Source: Calditrichia bacterium
GTDB taxonomy: Bacteria; Calditrichota; Calditrichia; RBG-13-44-9; J075
Assembly: GCA_028284445.1 (NCBI GenBank)
Contig: JANQRS010000077.1
Coordinates: 1 to 57,442, forward strand
Length of the DNA stretch: 57,442 bases
Reading direction: 5' to 3'
Shown here: positions 27,306 to 35,854 of the stretch, in pieces
Position numbering within the stretch: the stretch's first letter is position 1
Layout: each line of letters opens with the position of its first letter
The notes under the pieces: model-generated
What the model saw: only the letters and a program-made list of their open reading frames with translations
What the model was told of the DNA's origin: nothing
Databases searched by the model: none
Made by a program: the position numbers and the translations under genes

Positions 27306-30300
27306 CTAGAAATTGGTTGTTAGAGTCACGGAAAAGGTGCGTGGGATCGGTACTGTCCCAAAATTATAGCGGAGGTAAGAGGCTTGTCCCGCTGAGTTAA
27401 TTTCCGGGTCGTAGCTGAAGTAGTCGTCAAACGAATGCAGGTTACGACCGGTTACCGTCAATAATGCACCGTCGAGGAACGTCATCCATTCGGATACATC
27501 ATAAGTGAGGCTGACTTCTCTCAGTTTTATGAATGACCCGTCTTCCATGCGCCATTCCTCGATGGGATAAATGGACCATACCCATCCTCGCGGCAGTTCG
27601 CCGGTAAGTTCCATTTCCGCAAATTCACCAATGCCAACGCCCTGGCGGGTTCGTTTGTCAGCGTCGAAAATATCAAAGCCTTGCATGCCGTCAATGAGCA
27701 CATTGAGGCTGAGCTTCTTGAAGCGATAGTTCGCGCCGAAAGAAAAAATGAAGTCCGGATTCGGGTCACCGATTTTCTTTCTAAGGAAGTCACCGGTTGG
27801 CTGACCATTGGCGTCGCGCATTGGCTGGCCGGTTGCCAGGTCGCCGCGTTCCCGCTGCATCAAGCCTTCAGGTGTCAGCAGCAGATCGCCGTTGTCGTCG
27901 CGGGCTGAATAGAAACCGTAGTAGATGCCAATGGGTTCGCCTTCTTCGATGTAAGACGGAACGGCAATCGGCGAGGTGATTTGGAATCGGTCCTGAAAGG
28001 CTTCGATCACCTTGTTGCGATTCTGCGAGTAGTTGAAGAAAAGGTTGAGGTTGTTGCTGGAACCGCGAATGGCGGTGGTGCTGATCAGGAATTCAAAGCC
28101 TTTGTTCTCCAGTTCACCGACATTCTCGATAATCGTGAGCGCACCTTCGGAAGCAGCCAGTGTCCGCGGAACAATGAGATCCTGGATCGAGGCGGAATAG
28201 TAGGTTGCCGACAAGTTAAGTCGATTATTAAGAAATCCGGCATCCAGTCCAAACTCCAGCTCTTCGCTGCGTTCCGGCTTTATATCAGGATTTCCTTTCT
28301 GGCTGCGAATATTGAAGACCGTGGAGCCGGTCAACTGTCCGGGATTATACTGGGTAAAGCGCGTAAACGGGCCGATTGCAGTAAGGTTACCGGATTGTCC
28401 CCAGGAAGTACGAAGACGCAGGTCAGATACCCAATTGGAAATCGAAGAATTTTTCCAATAGTCTTCCCCGGACATAAAGTAACTACCGCTGACTTTGGGG
28501 TAGAAGTTGCTGCGGTTATCTTCGCCAAAAGCGGTTGACGCATCAATACGGCCGGCAAGGGTCAGGTAAAATGTATTGTTATACCCGATGGTTTCCTGCA
28601 GATAATAGCCCCAGATATTTGTCTTTGCTTCTGTGGCGCTGGCGCCGAGAAAGTTGCTGGCGCCCGAAACCGTTTCCACAAACGAAGCCAGGGCACGTCC
28701 TTCACTGGTTTGAAACTTTTCACGATTCAGCTGGGCATTGAAGCCGGCATAGGTTGTCGAAGTGAGATTCTCGCCAAGCTTCTTCTGGTAGCGTAGATTC
28801 AGGTCGTTATTGAAGAGAGTCAGATTGTTCTGAGCTTCACTGGCATACCCGTCATTGAAATAGGTCGGATTCACCGGGGCATACGGATACGGTGGAATAA
28901 ACACCTGACCGGATTGTCCGTATGTATCAAGCCCAAGGATGTAATCGATAGATAGACCGTCGGTCGGCGTCAGGCGTATCTGTGCATCGGCAATGACGCG
29001 GTTGATATTCTGGGTGATGTCAAAAGTTTCAACGATCGAAGCAGGATTGACTCGAGTCGGTTCAACCGATTGAAGATTGCCGAAATCGTCAGTCTGAGTA
29101 ATGTCATAGATATTGTTGGTGATGTTAATCGAGTTAACCGGGCTCCAGAACACGTTGCCGTCGGGCCGCTCATCTGAGAAGCTGCGTATATAGTTGACGC
29201 CACCGGATACCCGCATCCAGCTGGTCACATCCTGTTGCAGACGCAGCCGGGCGCTTGTGCGATCGAAACCGCTATTGCGAACAATGCCCTCGTTCATGGT
29301 GTGCGACAAGGATGCGAAGTAGGTGGTTCTGTCGGCGCCACCGGATACCGAAAAATGCGAATTAAAGCCGTTGCCCCGACCAAACACCTCATCCTGGTAG
29401 TCGAAGCGCGTTACGCTCACTTTGTCCGTTGAGAAATTCCGTCCAACCGTAAGCCCTCCGGTGACCGGGTCAGTTCCGGCGATCGGGTAGAGGCGCTGCT
29501 CGGCACTGCCGAATTGCTCACCCCGTAAGTTCGTATATACTTTTTTCCGCAAATGATTTGAGTTGTAGCCAAATGTCACCGAATATCGCGGCTCGCCCAC
29601 AACCCCTTTCTTGGAGGTAATTAATACCACGCCATTGGCAGCACGTGATCCGTAAATAGCGGCCGCTGCGCCGCCCGGAATCACCTCAATACTCTCAATG
29701 TCTTCCGGGTTAATGTCCGAAAGCCGATTTTGACCGATGACGGTGCCGGGAGCAGGAACGTTCAGATTGGTCACGTTTCGAGTTTGGTTGCTGATAACCA
29801 CCCCATCAAGCACATAGAGGGGATCGGACGAACCAAAAATGGAGGAAACCCCTCTCAAGGTTACGGTGAAGCCACCGCTGGGATCACCGGAATTCTGGGT
29901 AATCCGCGCTCCGGGGACTTTCCCTTGTAAGGCTGAGGAAAGATTGTCGATATTGGCCATGTCTTTCGTTCTAAGGGTGGTGACTGTATTGCCCAGCTCC
30001 TTCCTGGTAACCCGTACGGTTGACCCAATGACCACCACTTCATCAAGGTCCAGGGTGGAAACAGTCAGCGAGAAATTCACCGTCGTGGTGCCATCTCCGG
30101 AAACAGTCACTTCCTGCGATGCCCGCTTATAACCGATAAAGTAGACGGTTATTTCATAGGTTCCTGCCGTTACATTGCTAATCCGGAAGGTACCATCTGC
30201 ATCTGTCGACGTCCCGAGCAGCGTCCCGGTTAGGACGACATTTGCGCCGGGCAACGGATCACCGCTTGCCGCATCCGTCACGACGCCGTTTATAGTGCCT

Positions 30301-30422
30301 TCTTGTTGCGTCAGCGCCATGGAGCCGGGACTATCGTCGGCGATTTGAGCAAACAAAAACGCATTCCCGCACATAATCAGCATGACGATGCCGATCAATT
30401 TTACCGCAGACAGTTTGAGCAT
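27306..30422 (-). CDS. SusC/RagA-family TonB-dependent outer-membrane transporter
   Basis: 1038 residues from the ATG at 30422 (MLKLSAVKLIGIVMLIMCG), which has GGAGG just upstream; a frame reaching 30479 reads through that site. Signal peptide ending near FLFAQ, CarboxypepD_reg-like domain (GTINGVVTDAASGDPLPGANVVL), TonB box-like DEVVVIG, plug with ARITQNSGDPSGGFTVTLRG and PLYVLDGVVISN, and a long barrel ending in FSVTLTTNF. Clearly paralogous to the SusC at 19086-22094 and paired with the following SusD. The pair imports a ligand of unknown nature; the sulfatase and DUF3604 protein next door suggest a sulfated glycan. Confidence 0.95.
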   Translation of the reverse strand: MLKLSAVKLIGIVMLIMCGNAFLFAQIADDSPGSMALTQQEGTINGVVTDAASGDPLPGANVVLTGTLLGTSTDADGTFRISNVTAGTYEITVYFIGYKRASQEVTVSGDGTTTVNFSLTVSTLDLDEVVVIGSTVRVTRKELGNTVTTLRTKDMANIDNLSSALQGKVPGARITQNSGDPSGGFTVTLRGVSSIFGSSDPLYVLDGVVISNQTRNVTNLNVPAPGTVIGQNRLSDINPEDIESIEVIPGGAAAAIYGSRAANGVVLITSKKGVVGEPRYSVTFGYNSNHLRKKVYTNLRGEQFGSAEQRLYPIAGTDPVTGGLTVGRNFSTDKVSVTRFDYQDEVFGRGNGFNSHFSVSGGADRTTYFASLSHTMNEGIVRNSGFDRTSARLRLQQDVTSWMRVSGGVNYIRSFSDERPDGNVFWSPVNSINITNNIYDITQTDDFGNLQSVEPTRVNPASIVETFDITQNINRVIADAQIRLTPTDGLSIDYILGLDTYGQSGQVFIPPYPYAPVNPTYFNDGYASEAQNNLTLFNNDLNLRYQKKLGENLTSTTYAGFNAQLNREKFQTSEGRALASFVETVSGASNFLGASATEAKTNIWGYYLQETIGYNNTFYLTLAGRIDASTAFGEDNRSNFYPKVSGSYFMSGEDYWKNSSISNWVSDLRLRTSWGQSGNLTAIGPFTRFTQYNPGQLTGSTVFNIRSQKGNPDIKPERSEELEFGLDAGFLNNRLNLSATYYSASIQDLIVPRTLAASEGALTIIENVGELENKGFEFLISTTAIRGSSNNLNLFFNYSQNRNKVIEAFQDRFQITSPIAVPSYIEEGEPIGIYYGFYSARDDNGDLLLTPEGLMQRERGDLATGQPMRDANGQPTGDFLRKKIGDPNPDFIFSFGANYRFKKLSLNVLIDGMQGFDIFDADKRTRQGVGIGEFAEMELTGELPRGWVWSIYPIEEWRMEDGSFIKLREVSLTYDVSEWMTFLDGALLTVTGRNLHSFDDYFSYDPEINSAGQASYLRYNFGTVPIPRTFSVTLTTNF

Positions 30423-30777
30423 AATTCCTCCATTGTTTTTGGTGGTTATTTTATACCTAGCAAAACTGGAAGCCGTCACTGATAAAGCGTTCGGAAATAA
30501 CTGCTATTGGGAATTTTGGCAACTTAATTGGCTCAATCATCATTATGGCAGCCAGAAAACGTTTGTTCTGACTTTCCTCGCCAATCTCTGAGCACATTTG
30601 AGAAATGTTAAGGATTTGGAAGGAATAAAACCACCCAATGGCAGCCTGTGGTAAGAAAAGGAAGGAATCAGATTGAAAAGTATATATTTTGCACTGATTT
30701 AGAGCAAAATTTTAGCGATGTTCGATCTTTTAATGTGGGTAGTTTGTCAGGTGATTAGCTGTGGATCTGCCTCTGAC
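30423..30777. other. Upstream region of susC2
   Basis: No gene. AT-rich sequence that must hold the susC2 promoter on the minus strand. No SusR- or ECF-type regulatory gene is next to it. Confidence 0.4.
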
Positions 30778-30807
30778 AAGCGCACTTTTCCGGCGAAAAA
30801 TGCGCTT
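30778..30807 (-). terminator. Hairpin overlapping the end of the response-regulator gene
   Basis: Stem AAGCGCA/TGCGCTT, one C-A mismatch, then TTTTC/GAAAA around a CGGC loop. It overlaps the TAA stop at 30806-30808. It lacks a long U tract on the minus strand, so termination would be weak or Rho-assisted. Confidence 0.5.
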
Positions 30808-32182
30808 AAGCCGGTGCTACGGTATTCTCATCAAGCCGAACAAAAACCTTGGTGACTAGCGCTTCACTTGATGTCAGCTGGTCGAGAATGTTGATGATTC
30901 GTGGCGTCAAAAGCGTTCCGGTTTTTAGCAATAAGGTGCCATCCGGGCGATGAAGGTCGCGGGCCAGAACCATACCTTCCTGTAACTGGCGTGGTGACAT
31001 TTCTACTTCGCTCATGCTACCCTTGCTATCCTGCGACTCTAAATATTTGAAGAATAAATCTACAAGGTCCGGTTCGAAGAGTTTGCCTTTGCCTGCCTTC
31101 AGCTTTGCCTTTCCGACTTTGACTTGTGGCCGCGCCGGATTTCCCCCGCGATAAACCAATTCGTCATAGGCATTTGCTATGGCGATGATTCGCGAACCCA
31201 GTGGGATTTGCCCTTTTTCCAGGCGGTCCGGATATCCGCGACCGTCATATCTTTCCATCTGGTGTCGAACGGCCAGTGCGATGTTTTCAAATCCGCTGAC
31301 CGTGGAGAGAATTGTATAGCCTGCCTCGGCAAATCCGGCGACGCTCGATGCATCCGGGTACTGAGTTCGCCTCCCGACACTTTCATTCAGTCGAGACATC
31401 TTTCCAAAGTCATGCAGGTAACCGGCGAACTCCAGATCCCGCAGTTCAACTTCGTGCAAATTAAGCAGTTTGCCCATTTCCAGGCAGGATTTTGCAACAG
31501 ACTTGCTGTGAATCCCCAGCGACGGACTATAAGTTTCCAGCAGTGTGGCCAGGACCATGACTGTATCGCGAAGAGAATTTTCGATACTGGATTTCATCTT
31601 CTCCAGTTTCTCGTTTTGAAGGCTGATATGAGCCGTGCGCTTCTTGACCGTTTCTTCAAGAATCTCCACTTGGCGCCTGACTTTCAGGCCCAGATTCCAT
31701 TTCTCAACCAGGGCATGAGCAAGCTGACGGACTTCCACTTCGTCAAACGGCTTCTTGAGGATCAGCAACTTGTCGGTTTGTCCCAATCGCTCAATCGTTT
31801 CGTCCCAGGAGTAGTCGGAAAATGCGGTACAAATGACAGTCAGCAGATCCGGGTCTACTTCCCATAGCCTCGATATCGTTTCGATTCCATCCCATCCCGG
31901 CGGCATTCGGACGTCAACGAAGGCCATGGCAAACGGTTTACCTTCAGCGACTGCGGCAGAGACCAATTCCAGTGCTTCCTGACCTTGATAGGCATGAGTC
32001 AGTTCGAAGCTGCTTTCAAGAGAGACCTTTTTTTCTTCGCCGAACAGAGATGCTTCAAGATCGTTGAAATCGCTATCCTCGTCCTCACCACTTACCAATA
32101 TTTTATCAAAATCATTGTGAATCGAGACGGTGTCATCGATTATCAAAATTCTGTTGTTCTGAGCTTTTTTATCTTCTGACAC
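30806..32182 (-). CDS. Response regulator with degenerate HD-GYP domain
   Basis: 458 residues from a GTG at 32182 (VSEDKKAQNN), which has GGGGAGG upstream inside the end of the kinase gene; the overlap is 14 bases. The N-terminal receiver (about 10-170) has DD in ILIIDD, acceptor Asp in AFVDVRMPPGWDG and Lys in ILKKPFDE, but an acidic insertion near residues 28-50. A coiled linker (about 175-215) leads to an HD-GYP domain. There HSKS, YLHDFGK and DGRGYP are kept, but the usual HHE pair before DGxGYP is Q-M-E, the VAD metal Asp is Asn (AIANAYDE), and the HP-IG histidine is absent. c-di-GMP hydrolysis is therefore unlikely. It completes an H-NOX/kinase/regulator set. Confidence 0.88.
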   Translation of the reverse strand: MSEDKKAQNNRILIIDDTVSIHNDFDKILVSGEDEDSDFNDLEASLFGEEKKVSLESSFELTHAYQGQEALELVSAAVAEGKPFAMAFVDVRMPPGWDGIETISRLWEVDPDLLTVICTAFSDYSWDETIERLGQTDKLLILKKPFDEVEVRQLAHALVEKWNLGLKVRRQVEILEETVKKRTAHISLQNEKLEKMKSSIENSLRDTVMVLATLLETYSPSLGIHSKSVAKSCLEMGKLLNLHEVELRDLEFAGYLHDFGKMSRLNESVGRRTQYPDASSVAGFAEAGYTILSTVSGFENIALAVRHQMERYDGRGYPDRLEKGQIPLGSRIIAIANAYDELVYRGGNPARPQVKVGKAKLKAGKGKLFEPDLVDLFFKYLESQDSKGSMSEVEMSPRQLQEGMVLARDLHRPDGTLLLKTGTLLTPRIINILDQLTSSEALVTKVFVRLDENTVAPA

Positions 32183-33560
32183 TTGGTCGTTCCTCCCCTT
32201 CGATGGGAATTTGCAGAATGAATGTGGCGCCGTGACCAATCCCTTCGCTGTCAACTTTCAAGGAGCCACCCATCTCTTTGGCGGCCAGCGCACAGCTATG
32301 CAGGCCAAAGCCATGGCCATTCTTTTTGGTGGTAAACCCATGCGTAAAGATTTTCGTCAGGTTTTCTCGGGGGATACCAATGCCGTTGTCGCCTATATGA
32401 AAGGTGATATCTTTATCTGCGGCGCGCTCAAGGCGGATTGCTATCTGCGGCTTCTCGATCTTTGCTTCAATCAGCGCGTCTTTGGCGTTGCGGATGATGT
32501 TGACAAGAATTTGCATCAATTTATGCTTATCCGTATGAATGATTTTGTCATACTTGTAGTTACGCTCGATGCGAATATGATACTGATCTATGGAGCTGGC
32601 ATTCATATGCAAGGCATCCTCAAGCAGGCTCGTGGGATCGACTTCTTCAATAAGGCCTGTATTGCCTGCATATGACTGTTGTGAGGTTATGATCTGCTTG
32701 ATATGATTGATGTTTTTGACAAGCGCCTCTACCTCATTTTGAATCTCATTATGTTCCTCTGCCAGGACTGCAGAAAGTTTTTCCAGGTATGCAGGCAACT
32801 GTTTGCCGCGGCCGCCATCAGAAAAGAAGCCCGGTAGGTCATCTGCGTTTTCCTGCATCAAATCGACAACCTTAATCAAACCGCTGAGTTTTGACCTCTT
32901 TAATTTACTGGTGATGATGCCGCTTGATGTGTTTACAGAGTTCAGAACATTGCCGACGTTGTGAAGAACAGAGTTTGCAATTTCGGCAATACCGGCTTGA
33001 CGGGACGCGTCCACAAGTCGCTCGTTGAGCATTTTGAGGTTTTTTTCGTTTTCTTTCCGTTTCGATATGTCTTGAATCACCCAGGTATAGGCGTTTCCAT
33101 TAGTGCCCGAAATTTCGCGAAGGCTAACTTGAACCGGTATACGCTCGTTTGTATTTTGCTTGCAAAATGTCTCGATCTGATTTCCTGCGAGTTTAACGAT
33201 TGCTTCTTCGATTTCATTTTCGGCCGCCGGTTCACCGGTCTCAGAAACGACAAACAGCTCCGGCAAAATGGTTGAAATATTCATGTCGATCAGTGTCTTC
33301 AGGCGATGGCCAATAATTCCCTTCGCTGCCCGGTTTCCGGCAGTGATTTTGCCGGATTTGTTGGTCGTGACGATAGCTTCCGCAACCGATTCGACAATTG
33401 CCCGTATTTTCGCTTCCCTTTTTTGCAGGGTGTTTGCGGATTCGCTGAGCATTTGATTCAGCATGTACATGGTGCGGCTTTTCTGCTCAAGCATCTCTTC
33501 AGCAACCTTGCGCGCTTTTCTTTCGCGTTCGACAAACTTCATAAAGGCGGCTTCGTTCAC
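32169..33560 (-). CDS. PAS-domain histidine kinase of the H-NOX operon
   Basis: 463 residues, no TM segments, so cytoplasmic. Coiled N terminus (about 8-50), a PAS domain at about 50-175 (AIRAIVESVAEAIVTTNKSGKI, YTWVIQDIS), then a phospho-acceptor region with H in SVLHNVGNVLNSV, a non-classical H-box of the HNVGN type, and an HATPase_c domain with all boxes: N box QILVNIIRNAKDAL, G1 HIGDNGIGIP, F box FTHGFTTKK, G2 GHGFGLHSC. It starts in a four-base ATGA overlap with the H-NOX gene and overlaps the response-regulator gene. The simplest reading is that H-NOX binds NO and changes this kinase's activity, as described for H-NOX-associated kinases in other bacteria. Confidence 0.92.
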   Translation of the reverse strand: MNEAAFMKFVERERKARKVAEEMLEQKSRTMYMLNQMLSESANTLQKREAKIRAIVESVAEAIVTTNKSGKITAGNRAAKGIIGHRLKTLIDMNISTILPELFVVSETGEPAAENEIEEAIVKLAGNQIETFCKQNTNERIPVQVSLREISGTNGNAYTWVIQDISKRKENEKNLKMLNERLVDASRQAGIAEIANSVLHNVGNVLNSVNTSSGIITSKLKRSKLSGLIKVVDLMQENADDLPGFFSDGGRGKQLPAYLEKLSAVLAEEHNEIQNEVEALVKNINHIKQIITSQQSYAGNTGLIEEVDPTSLLEDALHMNASSIDQYHIRIERNYKYDKIIHTDKHKLMQILVNIIRNAKDALIEAKIEKPQIAIRLERAADKDITFHIGDNGIGIPRENLTKIFTHGFTTKKNGHGFGLHSCALAAKEMGGSLKVDSEGIGHGATFILQIPIEGEERPSVRR

Positions 33561-34108
33561 GCAGCACCCTCATGTGTCAGCGTGAAGCGCTCCGCATGGA
33601 GCTCCGCATGCTCTAATTTTTGCCGCTGGATGGAGATCGGTTCATCAAAATGTTTGACGCAACCTTCCAAAAGACCTAAGGCGAGATCACCAAATGGGCG
33701 CGGAGACTTGTAGTTAAGGATCATCGTGTTTGGATCGGGGCGCTGGCATTCGAAAGAGGGCAATTCTGCATCGGGGTACAATTTGCGGACTTCGACGTGA
33801 ATATAGTTGTCGATACCTTCCAGGAAAGCGAATGCATTCTGATCTTTCGGGAAAAAATACGAGTAATTTCTTGCCAGCTGGTTAAACAGGTGTTCGCCAA
33901 ATACCTTCACGAGATCATACACCGGAACGTCGATCTCGTTGCTCAGTTGCTGGACCATCTCGAGCATTTCCCGGTAGTCATAAGTGCCCACTGAGGTATA
34001 GGCGCCACCGGAAGGCAAATCGGAATTCTCTATTATTGTATTGGCAACGGTAAAGCCAAATTTATCCTCTACCATTTCCAGAAACTCTGTAAAGACCATA
34101 CCCTTCAT
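33557..34108 (-). CDS. H-NOX haem nitric-oxide-binding protein
   Basis: 183 residues from the ATG at 34108, preceded by GGAG; a frame that reaches 34231 adds an unlikely N terminus. It begins MKGMVFTEFLEMVEDKFGF, the canonical H-NOX start. The proximal haem ligand is His104 in DNYIHVEVRKLYPDAELP, and the pyrrole-propionate clamp Y-x-S-x-R is present as Tyr133-Ser135-Arg137. Length matches stand-alone bacterial H-NOX proteins. These bind NO (and sometimes CO) through ferrous haem in the cytoplasm and pass the signal to a co-encoded kinase or cyclic-di-GMP enzyme. The distal-pocket Tyr that confers O2 binding in some clostridial members cannot be judged here. First gene of the three-gene operon. 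Confidence 0.95.
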   Translation of the reverse strand: MKGMVFTEFLEMVEDKFGFTVANTIIENSDLPSGGAYTSVGTYDYREMLEMVQQLSNEIDVPVYDLVKVFGEHLFNQLARNYSYFFPKDQNAFAFLEGIDNYIHVEVRKLYPDAELPSFECQRPDPNTMILNYKSPRPFGDLALGLLEGCVKHFDEPISIQRQKLEHAELHAERFTLTHEGAA

Positions 34109-34404
34109 TTTGTCTCCGATTCTGTTCAAATGATTCTGCTGCTTTCCACAAAAACTGACAGTTTTAGCATCGGATAATGCCGGCGGGATCTTTAGAGAAG
34201 CGGCCTGAGAATGTGCTGATGTGGCGCGCATATCGGGATTTCATTAGCAGCCTTCTATCGCTTATATTATGTGTGCGTGCAAGCTGCTGTTGGGCGCGTA
34301 TGCTGGATAGAGAATAATAGCGCAAAGGGGATGAAAACCAAAAGTGTCCGGCAATGAAGTTAGTATCTATTGTACAATGTTGAATCTTTCGAACGGAGAT
34401 ATAT

Positions 34405-35829
34405 ATGTTGAAGCTTATACAGTTTCTGGCGCTAATTGCTACTGCTCTCCTGGCTGGGAGCTGCGGTAGCGACGGGATGAGCGACGGTGGTCCGGTGACA
34501 GATCCATTGCTTGTGACCCAATTTTTGACGACGCCGGGCGGTGCCGAACGATTTGTTGAAGTGAGTGGTCAGATCAGAAGCGCCAACTCCCAGCACCCGT
34601 TGACGATTGATATTCAAAGGTCCGCACCGCGCCAGGAAATGGCTGGTTTTGGCTTCGCAGTCACCGGCGGCAGCGCTTCTCATATCAATGCAATGTCTCA
34701 GGCTGCTCGAACAACGCTGCTGAATGAATTGTTTGGCACTGCCGGTTCGTCGATTGGCCTGAGCTTTATTCGCATCAGCGTTGGGGCCTCCGATCTTGAT
34801 GCAAGCGCTTTTTCCTATAATGACGATCCGAACGACCCGGAACACAACGGATTTTCCCTTGGCCCTCATCTTGATGATCTGATTCCGGTTTTGAAGGAGA
34901 TTCTTGCCATAAATCCTGATATCGCAATTATGGCCTCACCCTGGTCCGCTCCGAGCTGGATGAAAACCAACAACAGCTTCATCGGCGGCTCGCTGCGGGA
35001 TTCACATCGCGATACATATGCTGCATATTTGGTTAAGTATATCGAGGAGATGGCGCAGGAAGGAATCACTATTGACTATCTGACGGTGCAGAACGAGCCG
35101 CTGCACGGGGGAAATAATCCCAGCATGGAAATGTCGGCCGAGCAGCAGGCGACTTTTATCAAGGATCACCTTGGCCCGGCGTTCGCCGCTGCCGGTAACG
35201 AGGTTAAAATAATCGCCTATGATCACAATGCTGACAACACCGCTTATCCGCTGACTGTGCTGGGAGACGCTGCGGCTGCCGCCTATGTTGACGGCTCAGC
35301 GTATCACCTCTATGCTGGGAACATAGATGCATTATCCGGCGTCCATGATGCCCATCCTGACAAGCATATCTACTTCACTGAGCAGTGGTATAATGCCGGT
35401 GGCGACTTTGCGAGTGATTTTCGCTGGCATATGCGAAATGTGCTTATCGGCGGAACCCGAAATTGGTGCAGGGGAATTATTGAGTGGAATTTGTCATCGA
35501 ATTCCAGCCTCGATCCACGCACGCCGGAAGGATGCGGTTCCTGCCTTGGGGCAATTACCATCGATGGAGATCAAGTCAGCCGCAATGCCGGCTACTACGT
35601 GATTGCGCATGCCTCAAAGTTCGTTCGTCCGGGGTCGATTTATCTGCCAACCAGCGATACCAGTCCCTTGCATAGCGCCGCTTTCCTCACGCCGGATAAC
35701 CGTCTTGTGCTTATTGTTCTGAACGATGGCAGTAATGCTCAGACGTTTAATGTACAGGAAGGTGAAAATAGCTTTTCCACGACCCTCAGCGCTGGCGCAG
35801 CGGCGACCTTCATATGGGATTCAGAGTGA
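34405..35829 (+). CDS. GH30-family glycoside hydrolase lipoprotein
   Basis: 474 residues. Lipoprotein signal with Cys20 in LLAGSC. TIM-barrel of the GH30 type: MAGFGFAVTGGSASH near the start, SFIRISVGASDL, MASPWSAPSWMKTN, acid/base Glu231 in TVQNEPLHG, nucleophile Glu326 in YFTEQWY, IEWNLSSN, and a C-terminal beta-sandwich (about 385-474) that always accompanies the barrel (YYVIAHASKFVRPGS, LVLIVLNDGSNAQTF). Family members cleave beta-1,6-glucan, glucosylceramide-like or xylan-type bonds. The location at the outer surface or in the periplasm fits degradation of external glycans. GGAG before the ATG. The 296-bp spacer to the H-NOX gene holds the two divergent promoters. Confidence 0.93.
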   Translation: MLKLIQFLALIATALLAGSCGSDGMSDGGPVTDPLLVTQFLTTPGGAERFVEVSGQIRSANSQHPLTIDIQRSAPRQEMAGFGFAVTGGSASHINAMSQAARTTLLNELFGTAGSSIGLSFIRISVGASDLDASAFSYNDDPNDPEHNGFSLGPHLDDLIPVLKEILAINPDIAIMASPWSAPSWMKTNNSFIGGSLRDSHRDTYAAYLVKYIEEMAQEGITIDYLTVQNEPLHGGNNPSMEMSAEQQATFIKDHLGPAFAAAGNEVKIIAYDHNADNTAYPLTVLGDAAAAAYVDGSAYHLYAGNIDALSGVHDAHPDKHIYFTEQWYNAGGDFASDFRWHMRNVLIGGTRNWCRGIIEWNLSSNSSLDPRTPEGCGSCLGAITIDGDQVSRNAGYYVIAHASKFVRPGSIYLPTSDTSPLHSAAFLTPDNRLVLIVLNDGSNAQTFNVQEGENSFSTTLSAGAAATFIWDSE

Positions 35830-35854
35830 TCGATGCTGCGGCGTTGATGCTTTG

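Noticed and set aside
31124..31867. 247-codon plus-strand ORF
   Set aside because: It is a shadow of the response-regulator gene on the other strand.
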